A model generated the notes under the pieces. That model was not told the origin of the DNA and searched no databases. It was given only the letters and a program-made list of their open reading frames with translations. A DNA stretch of 64,000 nt, taken from NCBI RefSeq assembly GCF_002019795.1, contig NZ_KV917381.1, positions 636,001 to 700,000 of the forward strand, in the 5' to 3' direction. Position numbers and translations under genes: made by a program. Of this stretch, positions 27,801-35,465 are shown in pieces (the stretch's first letter is position 1; each line of letters begins with the position of its first letter). Source of the stretch: Bacillus alkalicellulosilyticus. Its GTDB lineage: Bacteria > Bacillota > Bacilli > Bacillales > Bacillaceae_F.

Positions 27801-28377
27801 AAGTGTTTATGATTTTGAAATCACTACAGACACAGGGGAAGAAATTACTGAGTTCGATTCACCAGTAACATTATCTTTCTCGACTAGCAATGTAACAAAT
27901 ATTGATAATTTAAAAGTATACTATATTGGTGAAACAGCTCAGGAAATCACTGCTGTAACTAAGTCTGATGGAGAAGTTTCATTTGATGTAAATCACTTTA
28001 GTATCTATGGAACTTTTGAAGTTGCTGAAGAAGATTCAGTAGACCCAGTAGATCCTGTTGACCCAGTGGACCCAGTGGACCCAGTGGACCCGGTGGACCC
28101 GGTGGACCCGGTGGACCCTGTTGACCCAGTAGATCCGGTAGATCCTGTTGACCCAGTAGACCCAGTAGACCCAGTGGATGGTGAAGAGCCTTCCGATGGA
28201 GAAACTCCTGCTCCTGGAAAAGATAAAAAAGATAAGAAGGAAAAAGAAGATAAGAGAGACAAAAAAGATAAGAAGTTACCAAACACATCAACTAATATGT
28301 ATAACTATATGTTAATCGGTAGCTTACTATTAATTGCTGGTATCAGCTTAGTCGTTAGAAAAAGAGTAAACATTTAA
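24898..28377 (+). CDS. Cell-wall-anchored GH5 endoglucanase with CBM17/28 pair and DPV linkers
   Basis: 1159 residues from a GTG start with GGGAGGA upstream. The signal peptide (about 1-29) is followed by a GH5 domain (about 75-375, acid/base Glu195 in WELANEPSPN and nucleophile Glu307 in FATEWGVS) and two CBM17/28 modules (about 400-575 and 590-770). Then come a (VDP) linker (777-805), an acidic unrecognised region (about 806-1045), a second VDP linker (about 1048-1095), a Lys/Asp-rich stretch, sortase motif LPNTS (1127-1131), a membrane helix and a RKRVNI tail. It should be covalently attached to peptidoglycan and degrade cellulose at the cell surface. The LPNTS motif resembles class D sortase substrates. 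No sortase gene is in the window. Confidence 0.93.
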   Translation: MIKRKYKRFIAIMMILTLLVSLFPPAAFADETNRPIGSEEGFNYLLGNESVKKPSIGGKLDLREIDGQMTLTDQNGEKIQLRGMSTHGLQWFGEIVNENAFAALANDWGSNMIRLAMYVGENGYATRPEVKNLVYQGIEYAFEHDMYVIVDWHVHAPGDPRAPIYAGAYDFFEEIADAYKDHPKFHYILWELANEPSPNSSGGPGITNNEAGWEAVKEYAEPIVEMLRTKGDNIIIVGNPNWSQRPDLAADNPIDATNVMYTVHFYTGTHLPSATSFPEGTPSNERGNVMANARYALENGVAVFATEWGVSEASGDNGPFLYEANVWLEFLNGNNISWANWSLTNKNETSGSFTPFELGKSEATSLDPGPDQKWAPKELSLSGEYIRARIKGIPYEPIDRTREDYSVVVWDFNDDTTQGFGKNIDNPVTGLTVTNQEKALKLTGLNASNGVTGDNIWGNARISSDGWNPGVDILGAETITIDVFSSAPATVAIAAIPQSAGAEIWWVNPTNSTVQPEDFVLQTDGSYKAVLTITYEHSPTLKQIAESTVSNDLSNLILFVGTTGTDEVLLDNITFNGNRVIPEGPPVEHAEKGDAKLPSDFEDGTRQGWDWDGGSGVKTSLTIGEANGSNALTWEYAYPEVKPSDGWASAPRLALWKEGLVRGDNKYFAFDFYIDPVRATEGAISVNLAFQPPALGFWAQVPGTFQMELDSLDSAQRTADGLYHFEVKMDVSTVENLQDDTFLRNILLVFADVESDFAGRVYVDNVRFTNDGPVVTDPVDPVEPVDPVDPVDPVDPVDPVDPVDPEVPVEESIEVTSPGQLIANNNVYGLEKAAKAVTISVDVLQQLPAGAKIEFNNSKAKALVPVSVLLSKVVEPVHEPIIEPVYEPLAQPVVEINVEEVLEEAVTEVVENEETTEEEAVEEVVGPTTEVIEEESNEEATPVVESITFNFGDDISGSVSAPEGTVARSVYDFEITTDTGEEITEFDSPVTLSFSTSNVTNIDNLKVYYIGETAQEITAVTKSDGEVSFDVNHFSIYGTFEVAEEDSVDPVDPVDPVDPVDPVDPVDPVDPVDPVDPVDPVDPVDPVDPVDPVDGEEPSDGETPAPGKDKKDKKEKEDKRDKKDKKLPNTSTNMYNYMLIGSLLLIAGISLVVRKRVNI
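27226..27311 (+). repeat. Short tandem repeats coding for the first VDP linker
   Basis: Nine-base units of the type GTAGATCCT/GTTGATCCT (Val-Asp-Pro) are repeated about nine times within the second cellulase. Codon use varies between GAT/GAC and CCA/CCT, showing age rather than fresh duplication. Confidence 0.75.
28037..28180 (+). repeat. Short tandem repeats coding for the second VDP linker
   Basis: About sixteen Val-Asp-Pro units. The central ones (28065-28118) are nearly identical at DNA level (GTGGACCCA/GTGGACCCG), unlike the first linker, so this tract probably expanded recently and may vary in copy number between strains. Confidence 0.8.
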
Positions 28378-28386
28378 TAGTTGACG

Positions 28387-28438
28387 AAGAGTGGCTCCTC
28401 CTTGTTACAAGGTAGGGTCACTCTTTTTATATAATATA
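28387..28438 (+). terminator. Terminator of the second cellulase gene
   Basis: AAGAGTG...TCCTTG and CAAGG...CACTCTT form a stem followed by TTTT, ten bases after the stop codon. Confidence 0.75.
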
Positions 28439-28532
28439 GGAAGTAGCTAAGTGGTAATTTTGTTTTTAATCTAAAACTAACGAATGCGGTTTCGTTAAAA
28501 TAATGAGTTTTTTCTGTATTATTCGATAAATC

Positions 28533-28940
28533 CTAGCGAAACGCTAGCAAAATATTCTAACAATGATATAATAAAATAGGTAATCGGTAATGCATAAAGT
28601 ATTTATATAGAAGAGAAACCGAGTTGCAACCTAAATGTTTCGGAAACTATTCTTCTAACTATGTATCTAGTGTTTTTACCGAATATTTTATAGGGAGGAG
28701 GGCCGTAAGACACAAGTTGTGTCAAAAACATACGTGTGCGAACATTAGTGTTTTTACTAAGTAAGCCTTTTTTCACCTGTACTTTTTTTTGTATGATGAG
28801 AAAACGTTTACATTACATTTGTTTTCTTATTTAACAAAAGAAAATGATTTAGTAGTACATAGGCTTTTCGATGAGTAAAAATGCATAATGCAGACACGTA
28901 TTCAGATTTAATCAGTGTAAAAAAAGGGGGAAATGGAAGC
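28533..28940 (+). promoter_or_regulatory. Promoter, operator-like palindrome and ~370-nt leader of the third cellulase
   Basis: The palindrome CTAGCGAAACGCTAG (28533-28547) overlaps a CTAGCA -35-like hexamer (28544-28549). A 17-bp spacer leads to TATAAT (28567-28572). The leader contains TTTCGGAAACTA and GGGAGGAGGGC motifs at places like those in the second cellulase leader, and a cre-like GAGAAAACGTTTACAT (28798-28813). Further upstream, TAACGAATGCGGTTTCGTTA (about 28478-28497) is another inverted repeat. Confidence 0.45.
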
Positions 28941-31499
28941 GTGAAAAAGAAAATGAAAAAACAAATTCTAGCTATCTTAATGGTTTTTACACTATTAGTG
29001 TCACTGTTCCCAGCAAACGTAGGAGCTGTAGAATCTGATTTTGATCATTTATTAGGAAATGACAATGTGAAAAAGCCATCTGTTGGTGGAGCGTTAAGTG
29101 TTGCAGAAGTAGATGGACAAATGACTTTAGTTGACCAAAGTGGTGCAAAAATTCAATTACGTGGTATGAGCACTCATGGTCTACAATGGTTTGGCGAAAT
29201 CGTAAATGAAAACGCATTCGCTGCGCTAGCTAATGATTGGGATTCAAATATGATTCGCTTAGCTATGTATGTAGGTGAAAGTGGGTATGCAACAAATCCA
29301 GGTGTCAAAGACTTAGTGTACGAGGGAATTGAATTAGCATTTGAAAACGATATGTACGTCATTGTTGACTGGCATGTCCATGCTCCTGGAGACCCAAGAG
29401 CAGATGTTTATGAAGGAGCTTATGATTTCTTCGAAGAGTTAGCGTTACATTATAAGGATCATCCAAAAAATCACTATATTATTTGGGAGCTAGCAAATGA
29501 GCCAAGTTCAAATAGTAGTGGTGGCCCAGGAATAACAAATGATGAAGCTGGGTGGCAAGCAGTAAAAGAATATGCCGAACCAATTACAGAAATGCTTCGT
29601 GAACATGGCGATAACATTATTCTTGTAGGAAGTCCAAACTGGAGTCAACGTCCAGACTTAGCGGCAGATGATCCAATTGATGCAGAGAATATTATGTATT
29701 CTGTTCATTTTTATACAGGCTCACATGCAGCAGGTGGAAGCTATGAAGAGGGAACACCGAGTGCTGAAAGAAGTAATGTCATGAGCAACGCTCGTTATGC
29801 ACTAGAAAATGGTGTAGCAGTCTTTGCAACAGAATGGGGAACAAGCCAAGCAGATGGTGACGGTGGTCCATTCTTTGACGAAGCGGATGTGTGGCTTGAT
29901 TTCTTAAATGGAAATAATATCAGTTGGGCAAACTGGTCATTAACAAATAAAAATGAAGTATCAGGAGCATTCACTCCATTTGTATTAAATCAATCAAATG
30001 CAACTGACTTAGACCCAGGTCCAGATCAAGTTTGGGAAGCGGAAGAGTTAAGTCTTTCAGGGGAATATGTACGTGCACGTATCAAAGGAATTCCTTATGA
30101 GCCAATTAATCGCTCAAGATATTCTGAAGTCATTTGGGACTTTAATGATGGAACTACACAAGGATTTGGTGTGAATCCTGATAGTGACATTCAAGATGTT
30201 ACTGTTGCAAATGAGAATAATGCGTTGCAAATCTCAGGGTTAAATTCAAGTAACGACGTTTCTGATGGGAACTACTGGGCAAATGTCCGTCTATCAGCAG
30301 ATGATTGGGATGATGAAATCAATATTTTAGGTGCGAATGAGTTAACTTTTGATGTGATTGTAGAACAACCGACAACGGTTTCAATTGCAGCTATTCCACA
30401 AGGACCTGCAGCTGGATGGGCTAACCCTGAACGTGCAATTCAAGTTACTGAAAGTGACTTTGTGGAGCAAGGAGATGGTTCATACAAAGCTGTCTTAACA
30501 ATTACTCCAGAAGACGCTCCATCTTTTGAAACAATCGCTAGTTCTACTGCAGAAAGTAATATTATGAATAATATTATCTTGTTCATTGGAACAGAAGATG
30601 CTGATGTAATTTCAATAGATAACATTACAATTTCAGGTAATATTATTGAAGCAGAGGTTATTCATGATCCGATTGGTGAAGCGCAATTTCCTTCTGACTT
30701 TGAAGATGGAACTCGTCAAGGATGGAGATGGAACGGAGAATCTGGTGTTCAAACTGCTTTAACTATTGAAGAAGCAAATGGTTCTAATGCGTTATCTTGG
30801 GAATACGCATATCCAGAAGTTAAACCATCTGATAATTGGGCTACTGCTCCACGATTAGAATATTGGAATGAAGAAGACCTTAGTTTTGGTGATAGTGAAT
30901 ATGTAGCTTTTGATTTGTACATTGATACAATCCGTGCAACTGAAGGTGCGATTGATATTAATTTAGTATTCCAACCGCCAACAGCAGGCTATTGGGCACA
31001 GTCATCAGATACGTTTGAGATAGAGTTGGAGAATCTCGATTCTGCAACTGTAACTGATGATGGTTTATACCATTTTGAAGTTGAAATTGATGTAACTAAT
31101 ATGGGAATTTCATCTGATACACAATTACGTAATATGATTCTTATCTTTGCTGATGTTGACAGTGATTTTGCTGGAAGAATGTTCGTAGATAACGTGCATT
31201 TTGGACCAGTTGCTGAGGAAATAGAGGAGCCAGAGGTTCCAGCAACGCCAGTAGATGAAGATGAGGGTGACGACAAAAATACAGGTAAAGACAAGGATAA
31301 AGATAAAGACAAAGATGCAAAAAAAGATGTAAAAGAAGAGCGTAAGTCTGATAAAGAAGCAGTTAAAGCTGAAAAGAAAGATGGCGAAAAACTACCAAGC
31401 ACAGCAACAAACATGTTTAATTACTTATTATTAGGTGGAGTGTTGTTACTAGCTGGAGTGGTATTGTACATTATGAAAAAAAGAAAAGCGATTAATTAA
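28941..31499 (+). CDS. Cell-wall-anchored GH5 endoglucanase with two CBM17/28 modules
   Basis: 852 residues from the GTG at 28941, chosen because AAAAAGGGGG precedes it; an in-frame ATG at 28881 has no ribosome site. The signal peptide (to about residue 32) is followed by the GH5 domain with acid/base Glu187 (WELANEPSSN) and nucleophile Glu298 (FATEWGTS), then two CBM17/28 modules (about 385-555 and 570-755). A short acidic, Lys/Asp-rich linker (DKDKDKDKDAKKD), sortase motif LPSTA, a membrane helix and a KKRKAIN tail follow. Compared with the second paralogue it lacks the VDP linkers and the unknown region. It acts on cellulose at the cell surface. Confidence 0.92.
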   Translation: MKKKMKKQILAILMVFTLLVSLFPANVGAVESDFDHLLGNDNVKKPSVGGALSVAEVDGQMTLVDQSGAKIQLRGMSTHGLQWFGEIVNENAFAALANDWDSNMIRLAMYVGESGYATNPGVKDLVYEGIELAFENDMYVIVDWHVHAPGDPRADVYEGAYDFFEELALHYKDHPKNHYIIWELANEPSSNSSGGPGITNDEAGWQAVKEYAEPITEMLREHGDNIILVGSPNWSQRPDLAADDPIDAENIMYSVHFYTGSHAAGGSYEEGTPSAERSNVMSNARYALENGVAVFATEWGTSQADGDGGPFFDEADVWLDFLNGNNISWANWSLTNKNEVSGAFTPFVLNQSNATDLDPGPDQVWEAEELSLSGEYVRARIKGIPYEPINRSRYSEVIWDFNDGTTQGFGVNPDSDIQDVTVANENNALQISGLNSSNDVSDGNYWANVRLSADDWDDEINILGANELTFDVIVEQPTTVSIAAIPQGPAAGWANPERAIQVTESDFVEQGDGSYKAVLTITPEDAPSFETIASSTAESNIMNNIILFIGTEDADVISIDNITISGNIIEAEVIHDPIGEAQFPSDFEDGTRQGWRWNGESGVQTALTIEEANGSNALSWEYAYPEVKPSDNWATAPRLEYWNEEDLSFGDSEYVAFDLYIDTIRATEGAIDINLVFQPPTAGYWAQSSDTFEIELENLDSATVTDDGLYHFEVEIDVTNMGISSDTQLRNMILIFADVDSDFAGRMFVDNVHFGPVAEEIEEPEVPATPVDEDEGDDKNTGKDKDKDKDKDAKKDVKEERKSDKEAVKAEKKDGEKLPSTATNMFNYLLLGGVLLLAGVVLYIMKKRKAIN

Positions 31500-31517
31500 T
31501 TAGTTTTTTACTAACAG

Positions 31518-31560
31518 ATGACTCGAGGACGTTTAGGCGTAACTCGAGTCATTTTTTTTT
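31518..31560 (+). terminator. Terminator of the third cellulase gene
   Basis: ATGACTCGAG (31518-31527) pairs perfectly with CTCGAGTCAT (31543-31552), followed by eight more T residues. Confidence 0.9.
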
Positions 31561-31638
31561 ATCTGAAAAGGACGACTTTTCCGTTTTCTTACAAAGTAAG
31601 AAAGTATAAAAATTTTAGATGCTCATAGATGTCTTATT

Positions 31639-31663
31639 AAGAAAGACCGCTAGCGGTTTTTCT
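31639..31663. repeat. Small ACCGCTAGCGGT hairpin
   Basis: GAAAGACCGCTAGCGGTTTTTC is a palindrome with a T-rich right side. A close relative, AAGACCGCTCACGGTTTTTCTT, lies at about 59094-59117. It may be a terminator remnant; nothing else is seen between 31561 and the ugtP start. Confidence 0.5.
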
Positions 31664-31746
31664 TATATATTACATTTTCTTAATAACCACTTAACACTCC
31701 ATTGTTATGATATTGTCGTAGAAACCTAACAAGGAGTGTGTACTTC

Positions 31747-32883
31747 ATGATATTACCAAAGGTCTTAATATTAACCGGTAATTATGGAAATGGTCATCTT
31801 CAAGTCGCCCATTCACTAGAGCAAGAGCTAACTAGTATGGGAGTAAGTAGAGTGCTAGTAAAGGATCTATTTTATGAAACGAGTCCCCGCATTCATGAAT
31901 GGACGAGAAGAGCTTATTTAAAAAGCTATACAAAAGGTGGTCAACACATTTATCGTTTGTTCTACTACACGAGCAAGGAGATTTCGAAACGGAAAAACTT
32001 AAAACTATTGAGTTATGGGTATTCTAAGTTAAAAAAAATCATTGCTGAAGAACAGCCAGACCTTATTGTTAACACATTTCCTTCCTTTGCCGTCCCTCAC
32101 TATCATCATAAAACGAATACAAAAATTCCAACGTACAATGTAATCACAGATTACTGTATTCATGATTTATGGATACATCCTAATATTAATAAGTACTATG
32201 TTGCAACAAAGCAAATTGAGCAAGATTTGTGGGATAGAGGGATAGAACCAAACCGGACACTAGTGACAGGTATTCCCATTCATCAATCATTTGAAGAGAG
32301 TTATCAGAGAAGGGTACTTGTTCAAAAGTATGGACTCGTAGAAAATAGAAAAACAATACTAATTGTTGCAGGGGCATATGGTGTATCTAAAGAAATGGCC
32401 CAAATTTGTGATTTATTAAAAAACGACCCTCTCCTTCAAATCATAGTTGTGTGTGGAAAGAATCAGGAGCTGTTTGATGACTTAACAATAAAATATAATG
32501 GCCTATCACATATAAAAATTTTAGGATATGTCACAGAAATGGCTGAATTATTAACTATTGCAACTTGTGTTGTCACAAAACCAGGAGGGCTTATACTATC
32601 AGAAGCGATGGCCATGAAGACACCTATCCTAATCCCTAAAGCAACACCGGGACAGGAAAAAGAAAATGCGATGTTTTTCTCAAAAGTAGGTGGGGCGATC
32701 TGGAGTCAAAAAACAGAGGAGTTAGCAAAGCTTACGAAACAGCTCGTAAGAAATGAGTCGAAACTGCAAGAAATGCAGGAAACATTAGAACAATTACAGG
32801 CACCTCGCTCCTCAAGTAAGCTAGTAACCGATATATTGCAAGATTACTATAGTCAAACGATGACGAAGTTAAAGAAAGCATAG
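31747..32883 (+). CDS. ugtP: Processive diacylglycerol glucosyltransferase UgtP
   Basis: 378 residues from the ATG at 31747; AAGGAG lies ten bases upstream, whereas an in-frame GTG at 31738 is too close to it. The sequence follows B. subtilis UgtP closely: VLILTGNYGNGHLQVAHSL (UDP-sugar GT-B N-domain), NTFPSFAVPHYH, YNVITDYCIHDLWIHPN, and the C-domain KPGGLILSEAMAMKTP nucleotide-binding motif. It adds glucose from UDP-glucose to diacylglycerol at the inner membrane face, making glycolipids and the lipoteichoic acid anchor. It is followed 9 bp later by the hydrolase gene. Confidence 0.9.
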   Translation: MILPKVLILTGNYGNGHLQVAHSLEQELTSMGVSRVLVKDLFYETSPRIHEWTRRAYLKSYTKGGQHIYRLFYYTSKEISKRKNLKLLSYGYSKLKKIIAEEQPDLIVNTFPSFAVPHYHHKTNTKIPTYNVITDYCIHDLWIHPNINKYYVATKQIEQDLWDRGIEPNRTLVTGIPIHQSFEESYQRRVLVQKYGLVENRKTILIVAGAYGVSKEMAQICDLLKNDPLLQIIVVCGKNQELFDDLTIKYNGLSHIKILGYVTEMAELLTIATCVVTKPGGLILSEAMAMKTPILIPKATPGQEKENAMFFSKVGGAIWSQKTEELAKLTKQLVRNESKLQEMQETLEQLQAPRSSSKLVTDILQDYYSQTMTKLKKA

Positions 32884-32892
32884 GGGGCATAG

Positions 32893-33840
32893 ATGGATAC
32901 AGCGACGCACGTCATCACAGGAATAGGACTTGCTGGCTTAGCACATGTAGACCCTACGATTGCCAATAACCCTGAGCTTCTTTTGCCAATAATCTGTTGT
33001 ACGATATTAGGTTCTAATGCGCCTGACGCAGATGTAGTATGTAAAATGAAAGGCAACGAAACCTATGTTAAAAATCATCGAGGAATCAGTCATTCAATTC
33101 CTGCTCTTTTCTTTTGGTCTGGTGCGATAGCAGGTTTGGCTTCAAGTATGTATGGAGGCAGTTTTTTCTTTACCTTCTTTTTTTGGACGTTAGTAGCAGT
33201 TATATTACATGTGTCTTTTGATATGCTTAATATTTATGGGACCCAAGCACTTCGGCCCGTTTCACAAAAGTGGATTGCGTTTTACCTTCTGCCTATCTTT
33301 GATCCCTTCATATTTGTGTTGCATATTATCGGTATTAGTTGGTGGATATATCAAGGGGACCCCCGGTATGTATTTGTAGGATGTTACGGACTTATTGCTT
33401 TGTATATCCTAGTTCGCATTCTCGTACACCGCTCAATCGGTTCGTCAATTCGTCATCTGACAAATTCACATACGCTTTTACCAACAATGAATCTAGGTAC
33501 ATGGAGGATTATTGATGTCGACCATGAATGTTTCAGATTGGGGAAATATGAAAATGGTGTTGTGAGCTGGACAAAAGAAATACCGAAAACAACAACCCAT
33601 AACGAAATTGTTCGAGCCTCAAAGGAAAATACGTTTATACGTTATATCCTTCAGCATTCAAAATATGTTCATGCTAAAATCATTGAAAAGTATGATGGGT
33701 ATGAGGTCCATTGGTTTGATCTTCGCTACCAGTCTAAAATCGATGAACCGTTTATTGCCATTATTGAACTAGATAAAAAGTTGAAAATGAAAGATTGCAC
33801 CGTCAAAAGAGGTTTGATTGCAGCTCCGTTAAGGACATAA
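32893..33840 (+). CDS. Membrane metal-dependent hydrolase, YfhP/YdjM family
   Basis: 315 residues. The N-terminal half has several membrane helices and the family metal-site pattern: MDTATHVITGIGLAG, APDADVVCKM and NHRGISHSIPALFFW, followed by HVSFDMLNIYGTQ. The C-terminal 110 residues are soluble. It belongs to the LexA-binding/inner-membrane YdjM hydrolase family (PF04307); B. subtilis YfhP has similar length. The substrate is unknown. Coupling to ugtP suggests an envelope role. GGGGG precedes the ATG. Confidence 0.85.
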   Translation: MDTATHVITGIGLAGLAHVDPTIANNPELLLPIICCTILGSNAPDADVVCKMKGNETYVKNHRGISHSIPALFFWSGAIAGLASSMYGGSFFFTFFFWTLVAVILHVSFDMLNIYGTQALRPVSQKWIAFYLLPIFDPFIFVLHIIGISWWIYQGDPRYVFVGCYGLIALYILVRILVHRSIGSSIRHLTNSHTLLPTMNLGTWRIIDVDHECFRLGKYENGVVSWTKEIPKTTTHNEIVRASKENTFIRYILQHSKYVHAKIIEKYDGYEVHWFDLRYQSKIDEPFIAIIELDKKLKMKDCTVKRGLIAAPLRT

Positions 33841-33850
33841 GGGAAAAAAA

Positions 33851-33898
33851 CGAGGTTGGGACAAAAGGTGATTTCCTTTTGTCCCAACCTCGCTATTT
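33851..33898. terminator. Bidirectional terminator, best copy of the TGGGACAAAAGG palindrome
   Basis: CGAGGTTGGGACAAAAGG (33851-33868) pairs perfectly over 18 bp with CCTTTTGTCCCAACCTCG (33875-33892), followed by CTATTTTTT. It lies between convergent genes. Confidence 0.85.
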
Positions 33899-33918
33899 TT
33901 TACTCAACAAACGTGAGC

Positions 33919-34290
33919 TTATTTTGTACCTAACTTGGCAAGTTGTTGTTCAGCAATATCCCCAGCAATAGGTAGTTTGTACTTTTCTCCTTTATATGCT
34001 TTGAAGATGAGTACAACCCATAGTACAAAAATAATAAGAGGGATAATAATGCCAGATAGTAAGCTAACTATTGGAATGAAACCTAATACGAAATTCACAA
34101 TAGCCAATGAACCAAACACGATTATGGATTGAAGTGCATGGAATCGAATAAATTGGTTTTCTTTTTCGATGAGTAAAAATACAATTCCTGATACAAATCC
34201 TAATACATACGCTAATAGTCCCCCAATATTTTCATCTAAACCGGTAGACGTCTTAGGCTTTTCATTTAATTCTGGTTCCACCTTTATCAT
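33919..34290 (-). CDS. DUF4870 (Tic20-like) small membrane protein
   Basis: 123 residues. After a polar N-terminus come three or four membrane helices (about 22-42, 52-72, 75-100). GLDENIGGLLAYVLGFVSG and ENQFIRFHALQSIIVFG are the family signature. Members have no known biochemical role. It appears monocistronic. Confidence 0.85.
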   Translation of the reverse strand: MIKVEPELNEKPKTSTGLDENIGGLLAYVLGFVSGIVFLLIEKENQFIRFHALQSIIVFGSLAIVNFVLGFIPIVSLLSGIIIPLIIFVLWVVLIFKAYKGEKYKLPIAGDIAEQQLAKLGTK

Positions 34291-34460
34291 TCCTTTCTTG
34301 GTAAGTAATTACAATCAGTATAATCGTAACAAACATGCAGAAAATTAAATATACTCAGAAAGTAGTGTTTTTAAGAAGGTGTAGAAATATGTCTAGATGT
34401 GTTGTCCTATATATAAAACATAACTATATAGTTCAAAAGTTTCGCTTTTAACTAAAATGG

Positions 34461-35465
34461 TTAAACTCCACGTTTTATTATTTGTTTTCGTTTGGAAAAG
34501 GTGACGATGTCAGTAAGTCCCTGTCGCTGCAAATATAACGTATTTTCATAAATATAATTCCCAAGATGCTGTGGGAAGTGAGCATCGGAGGATAGAGTAA
34601 AAAGAACTCCTTCTGCACATAGAACTTCTAGGAAGGTCGGGCTAGGGCACATTTCTTTTATCGGATATCTATAGAATAAACCAGCATTGACCTCAGTAGG
34701 TGTATGGGTCTCGACCAAAGCCTTTGCGATCCGCCTATAATAAGGGATCAATTTTAGTTCTTGGGGACGGTGACCGAATACTTTTAAATTATCGAGATGA
34801 GCAATAAAATCAAACATTCGACTCCGAATCGCTTTTTCTACAATGTCAAAAAATTCATCGTAGAGAATTTCAAGGTTATATTCTAAAAAAAGATGCTCCG
34901 TAGCTGGATTATCAAATCCCCACCCATGAATAAAATGAACTGAACCAATGATAAAGTCCCAATCATACCCATCGATGAGTGGTTGGAGTTCATTTTCACA
35001 TCCTGGAAAATAATCTGTTTCTAAACCAAGTTTTAATTTAACTCCATGATTTTTCCAATGTTGTTTTTCAGTGTTAATAAAATCGACAAAAGCTCTGATG
35101 TTTTGATTCATAACTTGTTGAAGCCATTTTTTTTGAATTCTACCAATCTGACTGTGTTCACTCACATTTATATTTTTTTCATAGTAATAACGCGATTCAC
35201 TAAACCGGTAGAGGTGGTCGACGATGCCTACTTCTTTTAAACCTAAACGAAGCGCCTCTTGCAAGTATAAATTTAGCCAATCTGAATGATAGGCACCATT
35301 GGCTATTCTTGCTTGAAGATCGTCTAAAGATTGTTTCATCCACTCTTGTGATTGAGGAAAGTGAACATTCTTTGAATGATAATAGTGTAAGGCTTGGTTC
35401 GTTTGTTCAAGCCAGCGAAACGAATAAGGTCCCTCTTCTAAATGAACATGATAATCGACTTTCAT
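34461..35465 (-). CDS. PHP-domain phosphoesterase (histidinol-phosphatase-like)
   Basis: 334 residues from the ATG at 35465, supported by GGAGGAG upstream and an ATGA overlap with the DeoR stop. PHP metal ligands are visible: KVDYHVHLEEG (HxH), GLKEVGIVDHLYRF, GLETDYFPGCE, FIIGSVHFIHGW, FIAHLDNLKVFG and TLSSDAHFPQ. PHP enzymes hydrolyse phosphomonoesters or diesters with metal clusters. It is the last gene of the ABC importer operon, so it probably releases phosphate from the imported compound. The cell would use it in the cytoplasm, as no signal peptide is present. Confidence 0.85.
   Translation of the reverse strand: MKVDYHVHLEEGPYSFRWLEQTNQALHYYHSKNVHFPQSQEWMKQSLDDLQARIANGAYHSDWLNLYLQEALRLGLKEVGIVDHLYRFSESRYYYEKNINVSEHSQIGRIQKKWLQQVMNQNIRAFVDFINTEKQHWKNHGVKLKLGLETDYFPGCENELQPLIDGYDWDFIIGSVHFIHGWGFDNPATEHLFLEYNLEILYDEFFDIVEKAIRSRMFDFIAHLDNLKVFGHRPQELKLIPYYRRIAKALVETHTPTEVNAGLFYRYPIKEMCPSPTFLEVLCAEGVLFTLSSDAHFPQHLGNYIYENTLYLQRQGLTDIVTFSKRKQIIKRGV

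Noticed and set aside
28005-28286. Long minus-strand open frame rich in Ser-Thr-Gly repeats opposite the second cellulase
   Set aside because: It is the antisense of the VDP-coding repeat; it has no ribosome site and lies wholly inside a well-supported gene.
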